Origin: Lachnospiraceae bacterium
GTDB taxonomy: Bacteria > Bacillota > Clostridia > Lachnospirales > Lachnospiraceae
NCBI GenBank assembly: GCA_902363445.1
Contig: CABJAB010000011.1
Span: 1-20,901 of the forward strand
Direction of reading: 5' to 3'
Length of the DNA stretch: 20,901 bases
The number at the start of each line of letters is the position of its first letter. Position 1 is the stretch's first letter. Under the pieces are notes generated by a model that had not been told where the DNA came from, made no database searches, and worked only from the letters and a program-made list of their open reading frames with translations. Positions 1-7,250 of the stretch are shown piece by piece. The position numbers and the translations under genes were made by a program.

Positions 1-150
1 AGAACAGATGACCTCCCCCTCCTTTTAACGGCTGCCGGGTGTCAAACCCCGGTGGCTGGATCAAGTCGGCAGCGCATAGACTTTAAGCTGCAGGTCCCGG
101 GCTCCGGGATAATGAAGCACTTGGCTGTGGCTGGGGGCTTTTTCTCCCCT
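1..150. other. G+C-rich hairpin-forming stretch, no confident gene
   Basis: No gene is assigned here. The sequence holds a 7-bp perfect stem (31-37 GCTGCCG with 67-73 CGGCAGC) enclosing smaller GC-rich pairings, and a tight 6-bp hairpin at 95-109 (TCCCGG-GCT-CCGGGA). After about 150 the base composition drops sharply. One frame stays open from 1 to a TAG at 157-159 and another ends at a TAA at 26-28, so the tail of an upstream gene may lie here, but neither reading gives recognisable protein. It could be the 3' end of an upstream transcript, a structured RNA, or a packaging-related site; I cannot decide. The rest of the gap up to 387 is AT-rich and holds only the regulatory sites listed separately. 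Confidence 0.35.
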
Positions 151-201
151 TTCTTGTAGAAATATGGAATGGTATATTGTGCATAATGTCAATAGACATA
201 A

Positions 202-217
202 TAGAACATATGTTCTA
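202..217. promoter_or_regulatory. LexA/DinR-type palindrome (putative SOS box)
   Basis: TAGAACATATGTTCTA is a perfect 16-bp palindrome. Its core GAAC-ATAT-GTTC fits the Bacillota LexA (DinR) consensus CGAACRNRYGTTYG except for the outermost C and G. A -10-like CATAAT (197-202) touches its left edge, so a LexA-type repressor here could block a promoter. It lies about 170 bp before the Rex-like gene at 388 and upstream of a second promoter, so which transcript it controls is unclear. The match to the consensus is seen directly; SOS control is inference. Confidence 0.5.
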
Positions 218-312
218 AAATAAAAGAAGATTACCATGATGGAAAAACAAATTTTATTACGCTAAAACCTTATAATTTCCAAAAATTATTTCCGTAAGAA
301 TTTCTAGAAATA

Positions 313-341
313 TTTGACATATTTTGTTGATATACGTCAAA
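313..341. promoter_or_regulatory. Inverted repeat overlapping promoter (putative operator)
   Basis: Two 10-bp arms, TTTGACATAT (313-322) and ATACGTCAAA (332-341), are inverted repeats with one mismatch around a 9-bp spacer. The repeat covers the -35 element and half of the spacer of the promoter at 327-355. The position suits a dimeric repressor shutting off the Rex-like cassette, for example a phage repressor or a cassette-specific regulator. The regulator is not in the window. Confidence 0.45.
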
Positions 342-355
342 GTATGGGATAAAAT
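327..355 (+). promoter_or_regulatory. Sigma-A-like promoter for the Rex-like cassette
   Basis: A -35 element TTGATA (327-332) and a -10 element TAAAAT (350-355) are separated by 17 bp, the optimal spacing. Transcription would start near 362 and give a short leader carrying the GGGAGGG ribosome binding site (374-380) of the gene at 388. A further TTGACA at 314-319 has no well-spaced -10 partner. Confidence 0.55.
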
Positions 356-387
356 GGAAATAATATATGGCCTGGGAGGGTATAAAC

Positions 388-1335
388 ATGGCGAGAGGTA
401 AGGTAAAGCGTAATATATATTATTATGATATTATTGCTTACACTAAAGATGAAAATGAAAATCTGGTTCGATGTCATGATCAACAAAGGATTTTGTTAAA
501 TGTATTTGAGCATATATCAAAATTAAATGATGAATTGATTGCAGCAAAAAACGATGTGGAAAGAAACAAGATTTTACGACAGTTAGAATGCACAACGTTA
601 TATGGTGATAAATTATACGTTCTGGTAGACAATATAGATTATGAGACGGGGTATGTAAAATTTAGAATAGTTCTTTGTAGGGTAGATGCATTACCCTATA
701 TTGAAAAAGATGGGTATTTAATTAATATTACGAGTTTTGTAGATGGAAAATTCAACATAGCTGAGGTAACGCATTGTGTGTTATTTTCGAAAGAAAACAT
801 AATGGGAGCAGAGTTTAATTTTAATGGAGCCCGTCCAAGTGCAATATCTCAGTACATAACTGAAGTTTATGAGAAAATTACACATTTAGCTTGCATGGGA
901 AAGATGAGAAATGATACTTTTGAACGGATTGTGGATGATGATGGATTCAGTTTATTCGAGTTAAGTGTAAGAAATACTGAACATATGCGAGAAATTTTAA
1001 GAGATAAAATGGGTTTGTTGGGTGCATTCTTTAATGAAATAAAAGATATGGATACCTATGAAATTTGTATACGGAGAAGGAAGGGTAAGAACAAAAAAGG
1101 TTTTGACACCCCATTTGGTATACAAGAGATGAAAGAATTTGTGAATGATAACAGGGAGGATATTCGGAAATTTAGAGTTTCTCAGGGGTGTTATAAAGAT
1201 AGTATTGATTTGTTAAGCGACAAAATGGTATGTACTGTTGAATTTGTGTTAACGGAGGATAAATGTATAAACTCGAATGAAGTTTTTGCAATTATAGTAA
1301 ATTATTTTGATATAAAGATAAAAGGTGACTCTTGA
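388..1335 (+). CDS. RexA-like cytosolic protein, putative phage exclusion
   Basis: This gene encodes a 315-aa soluble protein with no signal peptide or membrane segment. I chose ATG 388, not the in-frame ATG 367, because GGGAGGG (374-380) lies 7 nt ahead of it. The likeness to lambda RexA (279 aa) is one of arrangement: an N-terminal aromatic strand, a long helix, then an 'x-F-x-x-x-x-I-x-G' strand followed by a turn and helix (here LFSKENIMGAEFNFNGARP, ending near residue 150; RexA has LFVEGDTIGFARTVFGP), and a later helix-strand pair near the middle. The next gene is a small four-helix membrane protein, as rexB follows rexA. RexA is thought to sense an infecting phage and open the RexB channel, depolarising the cell. 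The gene is markedly AT-rich against the structural genes (by hand about 27% G+C at 421-480, about 53% at 12541-12600). Overall identity to RexA is low, and a different abortive-infection family is possible. Confidence 0.5.
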   Translation: MARGKVKRNIYYYDIIAYTKDENENLVRCHDQQRILLNVFEHISKLNDELIAAKNDVERNKILRQLECTTLYGDKLYVLVDNIDYETGYVKFRIVLCRVDALPYIEKDGYLINITSFVDGKFNIAEVTHCVLFSKENIMGAEFNFNGARPSAISQYITEVYEKITHLACMGKMRNDTFERIVDDDGFSLFELSVRNTEHMREILRDKMGLLGAFFNEIKDMDTYEICIRRRKGKNKKGFDTPFGIQEMKEFVNDNREDIRKFRVSQGCYKDSIDLLSDKMVCTVEFVLTEDKCINSNEVFAIIVNYFDIKIKGDS

Positions 1336-1369
1336 TATTAGAATATAGTATGAAATGAGTTGAGAAAAG

Positions 1370-1831
1370 ATGAGAATGAACAGAAAGATGCGACACCGAT
1401 TACGAAGAATGTTTATTTTGCTAATTACTATTTTAATTGGTTATATTGCATCTATTATATCAATTCAACTTTTAAAGAATAGCGGGTATATTATTGAACA
1501 GGCTTATATCGTAGACGTTGTTAAAACAATGATTGGGATATGGGGTTCTTTATTAGGATTCATTATATCAGCAGAATCAATTTTAATAGCATTCAACGGA
1601 GGTAAGTTAACAGAAGAGATTAAAAAAACAGGACATTTTAAGACAATACTTTTTATATATACCATGACATGCTTTGAATTGCTATTGTTATTGGTTTTAT
1701 TTATTCCTGTGGTTATTTTTAATATATTCGGTTTTTTATGGTTACAGCTGTTGATTATGGGATTTATAATTTCAGTAGAAGATTTGTTTTTATGTTTACT
1801 ATTTTTAGCATTATTGATAAGAGGCGTATAG
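1370..1831 (+). CDS. RexB-like four-helix inner membrane protein
   Basis: The gene encodes a 153-aa protein with a basic N-terminus and four hydrophobic segments at about 14-35, 53-76, 91-117 and 121-150. Lambda RexB is 144 aa with four membrane helices. The strongest local likeness is the loop and third helix: here a KIxxxGHFKT stretch leading into IYTMTCFELLLLL, in RexB a KIREYGYMTS stretch leading into VYALSFVELGALF. The gene follows the RexA-like gene by 34 bp in the same direction, and tandem terminators end the pair. RexB is a membrane channel activated by RexA; that role is inferred here. The ribosome binding site is weak (GAGTTGAGAAAAG), which would keep levels low relative to the first gene. 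An alternative start is the ATG two codons downstream. The gene is AT-rich like its partner. Confidence 0.5.
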   Translation: MRMNRKMRHRLRRMFILLITILIGYIASIISIQLLKNSGYIIEQAYIVDVVKTMIGIWGSLLGFIISAESILIAFNGGKLTEEIKKTGHFKTILFIYTMTCFELLLLLVLFIPVVIFNIFGFLWLQLLIMGFIISVEDLFLCLLFLALLIRGV

Positions 1832-1852
1832 TTTCAAATTAAACAAGTATGA

Positions 1853-1877
1853 AGCATCCCCAGGGGTGCTTTTTCTT
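1853..1877 (+). terminator. Intrinsic terminator after the Rex-like pair
   Basis: AGCATCC pairs with GGGTGCT (7 bp including one T-G wobble) around the loop CCAG, followed by TTTTTCTT. It sits 21 bp after the stop of the membrane protein gene. Confidence 0.75.
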
Positions 1878-1897
1878 ATACTCAAAGCCAGTGATAT

Positions 1898-1921
1898 AGA
1901 GGCACTTCGGTGTCTCTTTTT
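1898..1921 (+). terminator. Second intrinsic terminator with UUCG loop
   Basis: AGAGGCAC pairs with GTGTCTCT (8 bp, one G-T wobble) around a stable TTCG tetraloop, followed by a run of five T. It is in tandem with the previous terminator and 35 bp before the small terminase start, so it insulates the terminase genes from the Rex-like cassette. Confidence 0.75.
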
Positions 1922-1956
1922 GATTGCAGAAATTGACCAGATAGGAAGGTGAGGTG

Positions 1957-2424
1957 ATGGCCAACGATGAAAACCTGAAAGGTCACGGATTTCATGAACG
2001 AACAGCGAAGGAACAGCGAGAAATTGCTTCATTGGGCGGAAAAGCTTCCGGAGAGACGAGAAGAAAAAAAGCGGATTTCCGGAGGACCCTGAATCTGCTT
2101 CTTACCGCCAAAATAGACAGCCCGGAATGGACGCCGGCGCTGGAAGCCTTCGGGTTGGAAAGTACCCTGGAGTCAGCCTTGAACATGGCTATGATCAAAG
2201 CGGGGCTTGCAGGCAATGTAAAAGCCTACGAGGCCGTTGCTAAGTATGCTGGGCAGAGCAGCCAGACAGAGACTGTACAGAAGAACCAGCAGGCTGATAC
2301 TGAACTAAAGCAGGCCAGGAAACAGGCTGTCACCGGCGAGAGAGAGACAGATGAAGCATTGCAAAAGCTGGATGAAATATTAAAAGGAGTGCGTGAAAAT
2401 GCGATTAAGCAGGAAACAGAATGA
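1957..2424 (+). CDS. terS: Terminase small subunit-like protein
   Basis: The gene encodes a 155-aa, highly charged protein and lies directly before the large terminase, overlapping it by 26 bp. ATG 1957 is preferred over GTG 1954 because AGGAAGGTGAG sits just upstream. The N-terminus carries a LGGKASGETRRKKA stretch of the type common in phage small terminases and related DNA-binding proteins, followed by a predicted helical core and a Gln/Glu/Lys-rich tail. Small terminases recognise the packaging site (cos or pac) and stimulate the large subunit. The assignment rests on the basic N-terminal motif, size and position; I see no classic helix-turn-helix with certainty. Confidence 0.7.
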   Translation: MANDENLKGHGFHERTAKEQREIASLGGKASGETRRKKADFRRTLNLLLTAKIDSPEWTPALEAFGLESTLESALNMAMIKAGLAGNVKAYEAVAKYAGQSSQTETVQKNQQADTELKQARKQAVTGERETDEALQKLDEILKGVRENAIKQETE

Positions 2425-3721
2425 ATATATCCTGAATGCCACGCACCGATGGAATATTAAATCAGGGGCCGTACGATCTGGGAAGTCTTATGTAGATACA
2501 GCATATATCATACCTAAAAGGCTCCGAACGCTGCACGGGAAGCCTGGGCTGAATGTTATTCTTGGAGTATCCAGGGAGACCATTGAGAGAAATGTACTGC
2601 AGCCTATGCGGGAGATCTACACTCCTAATTTGGTGGGAGAAATCAACAGTCGCAATATCGCTCACGTTTGCGGGGAAGATGTTTATTGTCTGGGGGCTGA
2701 AAAAATCAGTCAGGTGGCTAAAATTCAGGGCTCCTCAATCAAGTATGCTTATGGTGACGAGGTTGCCAAATGGAACCAGGATGTGTTTAACATGCTGAAA
2801 TCTCGTCTGGATAAGCCATACAGTTGCTTTGATGGAAGTTGCAATCCAGAACATCCGACTCATTGGCTAAAAGCATTTTTGGATTCGGATGTGGATATAT
2901 ACCTGCAGAAATATACTATTTTTGATAACCCTTTTTTGGACCCGATGTTTGTGGAAAACCTTTGCAAAGAATACGAGGGGACGATCTATTATGACCGGTT
3001 GATTCTGGGACTATGGAAAAGGGCGGAAGGAGCTATATACCGGAAGTTCGCTGACAATCCGGAGGCTTTTAAATGTGATATCGTGGATCAGCGCAGTCGT
3101 GTACCCAAACGAAAAGAATTTCTTCGCGGAGATATCACATCCATAGAGATCGGGCTTGACTTTGGCGGAAACCAGTCCGGTCATGCGTTTGTAGCACGCG
3201 GGTATACGGATGATTACCGAGAAGTGATCGCCCTTAAATCACGCCGGATCATGGCGAAGGATTGCGTGAAAGACTATCCACAGGGGATAGATAGTAATGT
3301 ACTGGATGATCTGTTTTGTGACTTTGTTCAGGAAGTAATAGAAGATTATGGGATGTCTAACTATGAATACAGCAACGCAGAATCAGTATTTTGGGATAAT
3401 GCTGAGACGGTACTTGGTAATTCTATCCGTAACGCGGTAGAAAAGCGGTTTCCGTTTATCGCGGTACGCCCAGCGAGGAAAGCACGTGTCAATGATCGGA
3501 TCAATTGTACGGTTCGCTTGATGGGAGCGGGCCGGTTTTATATGACAGATGATTGCGAGAGCCTGCAGACTGCATTTACGGAAGCCGTCTGGGATAAGAA
3601 CATGACGGGCATAGATGAGCGTCTGGATGACGGCAGTACAGATATTGACAGCCTGGACGCTTTTGAATACACGATCGAACGGGATATCAAATATCTGATC
3701 GAAGAGGTGAGAAATGTTTGA
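2399..3721 (+). CDS. terL: Terminase large subunit (PBSX type)
   Basis: The product is the 440-aa packaging motor and nuclease, which cuts concatemeric DNA and pumps it into the prohead through the portal. ATG 2399 is used because AAGGAG (2384-2389) is 9 nt ahead of it; GTG 2393 would be too close. The ATPase half shows a Walker A-like GAVRSGKS (residues 23-30) and a Walker B-like YGDE (118-121). The nuclease half starts with GLDFGG around Asp254, has a second acidic site near WDNAE (Asp333) and a last one in DIDSLD (Asp415-Asp420), the three-acid pattern of RNase H-fold terminases. The length is normal for the PBSX/TIGR01547 group. It overlaps terS at its start and the portal gene by 8 bp at its end, suggesting coupled translation. 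Confidence 0.93.
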   Translation: MRLSRKQNEYILNATHRWNIKSGAVRSGKSYVDTAYIIPKRLRTLHGKPGLNVILGVSRETIERNVLQPMREIYTPNLVGEINSRNIAHVCGEDVYCLGAEKISQVAKIQGSSIKYAYGDEVAKWNQDVFNMLKSRLDKPYSCFDGSCNPEHPTHWLKAFLDSDVDIYLQKYTIFDNPFLDPMFVENLCKEYEGTIYYDRLILGLWKRAEGAIYRKFADNPEAFKCDIVDQRSRVPKRKEFLRGDITSIEIGLDFGGNQSGHAFVARGYTDDYREVIALKSRRIMAKDCVKDYPQGIDSNVLDDLFCDFVQEVIEDYGMSNYEYSNAESVFWDNAETVLGNSIRNAVEKRFPFIAVRPARKARVNDRINCTVRLMGAGRFYMTDDCESLQTAFTEAVWDKNMTGIDERLDDGSTDIDSLDAFEYTIERDIKYLIEEVRNV

Positions 3722-5081
3722 GAGGATCAAGAGCTGGTGGAAGGGAGTGCGGCAGAGAATGTTTGGCTATGAGCAGATAAAGGATATAGTGGGGCAGGAG
3801 TTTTCGATGTCGCAGAGCATGTTTTGGGCAATTGATGGCTGGAAGAGCATGCTGAATGGAACAGCTCCTTGGGTAGACAATGAAAATGTTGTGTCTTTGA
3901 AGATAGAGCAGGGGATTTGCAGAGAGCTTGCGGATATCTCGTTGAATGAGATGGAGAGTTCTGTGAGCAGCGAGAAACTGGATAAGCTGTACCAAAAAAA
4001 CACAAAAGACTTAAATGAGCATCTGCAGGAGGGCCTAGGGATTGGGGCGTTCATTTTGAAGCCACTCACTGGTGGGAGCTCTGAATGCCTGGCGGCTGAC
4101 CAATTTGTCATTCTGAGTTTTGATGATGACGGGAAACCCAATGACATATTATTTTTGACCAAAAAGCGGGCGGGCGAGAACAAATTTTATACCCGGACAG
4201 AGCGTCATTATCTCCATCATGGAACACTGACTATTGAAAATAAATGTTATTTTTCAGAATCCAAAGATACGATCGGAAAAGAGTGCCTACTTGATTCAGT
4301 GCCCGAGTGGGCTAATATCGTACCAGGTCCTACAAGTTTCCCTGGCATGAACAAAATGGATTTTGGATATTTTCGCGTCCCGCTGAAAAACCGCGTGGAT
4401 GGTTCAGCCTGTGGAGTATCTATATTTTCCGGAGCCTGTGATCTTATTAAAAGAGCAGATATCCAGTATGGGAGGCTGGACTGGGAATATGATTCGGGAG
4501 AGCGCGTAATCCATGTGGATGAGCGGGCACTGAATCACGATAAAAAACGCGGCGGAGTGCAGATGAAACACCTGAAGGAACGGCTTTACCGCGGATTGAA
4601 TATCGACCAAAGCAGCGGGGACCTTTTGAAAGAATATAGCCCGGGCATGCGGGATGAAGCCTATATCCGTGGGCTGGAAAAGGTGTATCGGCAGATTGAA
4701 TTTGTGGTCGGTTTGTCTTACGGAGATCTATCGGATGCTCAGGAGGTAGATAAGACTGCAACGGAGATCAGAGCGTCGAAGCAGCGGAAATATAACCGTG
4801 TGACGGCTATCCAGGAGAACCTTAAAGATTGCCTTTCTGATTTCGTGGATGCGTTGGCTTTTCATAATGGGATGTTTACCTCAGGATATGAATTTACCTG
4901 CCGTTTTAATGATTCAATCCTTTCCGACGAGGAGACAGAGAGGCAACAAGACCGCCAGGATGTGGCGATGGGAGCCATGACACTTCTGGATTATCGGATG
5001 AAATGGTATCGGGAAGATGAAAATGAAGCAGCAAAGCATATTGTGCCGGATATAGTGGCACCGGACGAAGAGGAAGAGTGA
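3714..5081 (+). CDS. Portal protein (A118/SPP1 gp6 type)
   Basis: The 455-aa portal forms the dodecameric ring at the head vertex through which DNA enters and leaves and to which the connector binds. The pattern is that of the Listeria A118 family: an N-terminal helical start, a central region with the conserved run ADIQYGRLDWEYDSGE, and a C-terminal acidic tail ending in EEEE. The start ATG 3714 has GAGGTG just upstream, inside the end of terL. The length fits the family (about 450-500 aa). The next gene starts 5 bp after the stop. No truncation or missing segment is apparent. Confidence 0.9.
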   Translation: MFERIKSWWKGVRQRMFGYEQIKDIVGQEFSMSQSMFWAIDGWKSMLNGTAPWVDNENVVSLKIEQGICRELADISLNEMESSVSSEKLDKLYQKNTKDLNEHLQEGLGIGAFILKPLTGGSSECLAADQFVILSFDDDGKPNDILFLTKKRAGENKFYTRTERHYLHHGTLTIENKCYFSESKDTIGKECLLDSVPEWANIVPGPTSFPGMNKMDFGYFRVPLKNRVDGSACGVSIFSGACDLIKRADIQYGRLDWEYDSGERVIHVDERALNHDKKRGGVQMKHLKERLYRGLNIDQSSGDLLKEYSPGMRDEAYIRGLEKVYRQIEFVVGLSYGDLSDAQEVDKTATEIRASKQRKYNRVTAIQENLKDCLSDFVDALAFHNGMFTSGYEFTCRFNDSILSDEETERQQDRQDVAMGAMTLLDYRMKWYREDENEAAKHIVPDIVAPDEEEE

Positions 5082-5085
5082 TTGA

Positions 5086-6855
5086 ATGAGCCCGGAGATG
5101 ATGACAATGCTTCCATTGGAACTTGAAAAAATGTTTTATGATCTTCAGGATAGGATCATGTCGGATGTGGTCAGACGTTTGTATAAGACCGGGAATATAA
5201 CCTCTACAGCCGATTATCAATTAAATAAAGCTATGATTTTAGGCGGGACAACAGAATATATCGAGTCAGAGATCAAACACCTCACAAATATGGCCAACGC
5301 GGAACTTTGGGAGATATATGACAGGGTAGTCGAACAGGACTATACCAGAAATAGAACTTTGTACGAGCAGGTGAATGGTCACTTTATCCCTTATGAAGAA
5401 AATAATACGTTACAGCAGTGGGCCGAAGCAGTCGTTAAGCAGACCAAGGGAGAGTTAAAAAATATTTCTCGGAGTCTGGGATTTCGTGTGGACATTGGAG
5501 GCGGGAAAAAAGCGTTCACACCTCTGGCGGAATACTATCAAAAATATCTTGACAAAGCCTGCCTTGATGTGGTGACGGGATCCTTTGATTACAATACAGT
5601 TCTTCGAAAAGTTGTTAAGGAAATGACGGCATCGGGGATCCAGACCGTGGAGTATGATACTGGCTATGTATCGAGGGCTCCTGTGGCGGCAAGGAGAGCG
5701 GTCATGACAGGTGTCCAGCAACTATCCAATAAAATGAATGAAAAGATTGCCAAAGACCTCAATACAGATTATTTTGAGGTCACAGCTCACGCTGGCGCCA
5801 GACCATCACATGTAACTTGGCAAGGACGTGTGTTTAAATACAGTGAATTACAGTCTGTTTGTGGATTAGGGGATGTGGGCGGACTTTGTGGGGCAAACTG
5901 CAGGCATAGTTATTTCGCTTTCATACCCGGAATATCCTCCAGGACTTATTCGGACGAAGAGCTGGAAAATATCAGACTTGATGATGAGAAGATCCGTTCT
6001 TTTCGGGGTAAACGATACAACGGTTACGAAGCTACGCAACGGCAAAGGCAATATGAAACAACGATGCGGGCACAGCGAGCTGATATCAGACATCTGAAGG
6101 AAGGCGGCGCTGATCAGGAGTTGGTGCAGGCGGCGCAGGCAAAGTATCTGGGTACATTGCACGAGTACCAAAATTTTTCAAGATCTATGAACTTACCAGA
6201 ACAAATGGAACGGGTGTATATGGACGGATTGGGGAGGATGTCCGGCGGAAGAATCCCACGAAAAGCAGTATTTGCATCCATTTCCAAAGAGGGGGATGGA
6301 TATAATGCAAATGCAGTGTTTCACATATCGATCCCCGGAGTCGGAAAAGAGACTGAGGAAAAAATTAATAGGCTGTGTTTTGATGTTATCAAGAAAGGAG
6401 GGCGTGATGGGAATGAACATGGGTATACAATAGACCTAAATACTGGTGAAACAAGATATTATACGAGCGGGATGGCTGGAGAAGTGTTCGGAAAGGAATT
6501 CTTTGATTACTTGGCAACGTGTCAAAGGAACAGTGTTGTAAGTATACATAACCATGCGGACAACAGAGGATTCTCTTATACAGATATGAACACGTTCGTG
6601 ACAGAGAAGGCGTTATTCGCCAATATAGCAGCTTGTCATAATGGAAAGGCATATTATGTGGAGGAGAACATTAAGAAGTTTGTTACAGGCACGGCCTTTA
6701 CTGACGCAGATCTATTTGACGATATCATCTCGGAGTTGCGGGGACAGATGAAAGCTGGTAAGATTGAGACATACCAATTCAGTACTTTAAAAGAGGCGCG
6801 ATGTTGCGAGAGAATAGCGCAGCTCTATTTTAAGAAATATGAGGTGATCGAATGA
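5086..6855 (+). CDS. Minor capsid protein with C-terminal JAB/JAMM-like domain
   Basis: The 589-aa product has two parts. Residues about 1-390 match phage minor capsid protein 2 (SPP1 gp7-like head morphogenesis), a portal-associated protein; the family's Cys/His patch is seen as LCGANCRHS (267-275). The remaining C-terminal ~200 residues are an extra domain with the pattern of a JAB/JAMM (MPN) metal-dependent peptidase: a glutamate in EHGYT (Glu444), then HNH (His488, His490), Ser497 and Asp500 in HNHADNRGFSYTD. The spacing is HxHx6SxxD, as in many bacterial JAB variants, with Ala replacing the usual Pro after the second His. Enzymes of this fold cleave isopeptide or peptide bonds or act on nucleotide-linked substrates; the substrate here is unknown. 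It may be injected or act in head maturation. A GAGGAAGAG site in the end of the portal gene precedes ATG 5086. Confidence 0.85.
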   Translation: MSPEMMTMLPLELEKMFYDLQDRIMSDVVRRLYKTGNITSTADYQLNKAMILGGTTEYIESEIKHLTNMANAELWEIYDRVVEQDYTRNRTLYEQVNGHFIPYEENNTLQQWAEAVVKQTKGELKNISRSLGFRVDIGGGKKAFTPLAEYYQKYLDKACLDVVTGSFDYNTVLRKVVKEMTASGIQTVEYDTGYVSRAPVAARRAVMTGVQQLSNKMNEKIAKDLNTDYFEVTAHAGARPSHVTWQGRVFKYSELQSVCGLGDVGGLCGANCRHSYFAFIPGISSRTYSDEELENIRLDDEKIRSFRGKRYNGYEATQRQRQYETTMRAQRADIRHLKEGGADQELVQAAQAKYLGTLHEYQNFSRSMNLPEQMERVYMDGLGRMSGGRIPRKAVFASISKEGDGYNANAVFHISIPGVGKETEEKINRLCFDVIKKGGRDGNEHGYTIDLNTGETRYYTSGMAGEVFGKEFFDYLATCQRNSVVSIHNHADNRGFSYTDMNTFVTEKALFANIAACHNGKAYYVEENIKKFVTGTAFTDADLFDDIISELRGQMKAGKIETYQFSTLKEARCCERIAQLYFKKYEVIE

Positions 6856-7082
6856 AGATTCCATTGTGGTGCAGAGAATGCTGTTTTTATTATAATGGGA
6901 TGACGCCAGAGGATTATCTGTATCTTCAGTATTGTCTCCGGAATGGGAACTCCCAAATTGTCGATGATCTGCAGAGAGGGAAGATCACACTTCCACCGAT
7001 TGATAGTAGGACGAAAGAGGACGTGTTTCAGATATTTGGTGGTGATGTCGATTATATCTTTGATCCGGATGTGATGTGTTGA
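6852..7082 (+). CDS. Small protein of unknown function, coupled to minor capsid gene
   Basis: The gene encodes 76 aa and starts in an ATGA overlap with the stop of the preceding gene, so its translation is coupled to the JAMM-carrying minor capsid protein. The N-terminus has CRECC (residues 7-11), and further Cys at 28 and at the very C-terminus; the C-terminal half is acidic with aromatic residues. There are no membrane segments. I do not recognise a family. Tight coupling to a fused enzyme domain would suit an accessory or inhibitor of that domain, but this is only inference from position. A terminator lies 60 bp downstream. Confidence 0.65.
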   Translation: MKIPLWCRECCFYYNGMTPEDYLYLQYCLRNGNSQIVDDLQRGKITLPPIDSRTKEDVFQIFGGDVDYIFDPDVMC

Positions 7083-7141
7083 ACATTGGTTATCGAGTGG
7101 TCAGGAATCCCGCGGGATAGAAAAAAGAGAAACGAGTAAAA

Positions 7142-7167
7142 GGCGCCTGGAAACAGGTGCTATTTTT
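7142..7167 (+). terminator. Intrinsic terminator between packaging and capsid genes
   Basis: GCGCCTG pairs with CAGGTGC (7 bp, one G-T wobble) around a GAAA tetraloop at 7143-7160, followed by TATTTTTAT. It separates the terminase-portal-minor capsid block from the scaffold-capsid block, and may be partial so that capsid genes are also transcribed from upstream. I saw no convincing promoter between it and the scaffold gene at 7251. Confidence 0.7.
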
Positions 7168-7250
7168 ATGCAAACTTGTCCGGGACGACGTAAAACTAAC
7201 AATCGTAAGGGATGCGACCCCGTAAAAAGCGTATCGAGAAAGGAGCAGCA

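Noticed and set aside
45..115. tRNA-like stretch with a D-arm-like GCTG/CAGC stem and an anticodon-like ACTTTAAG
   Set aside because: The would-be anticodon stem has mismatches, there is no proper T-arm with TTCRA loop, and no acceptor stem can be paired.
31..120. HDV-like self-cleaving ribozyme (7-bp P1, P4-like hairpin followed by TAATG)
   Set aside because: No convincing P2 or P3 pairing, and the catalytic CNRA-type joining segment is missing.
1..159. Open frame ending at TAG 157-159
   Set aside because: The peptide has no recognisable pattern and runs through perfect hairpins; it may be a gene tail but cannot be supported.
388..1831. Kiwa (KwaA/KwaB) defence pair
   Set aside because: Kiwa has the membrane gene first, and the soluble protein here shows no KwaB pattern I recognise; the order and sizes fit RexA/RexB better.
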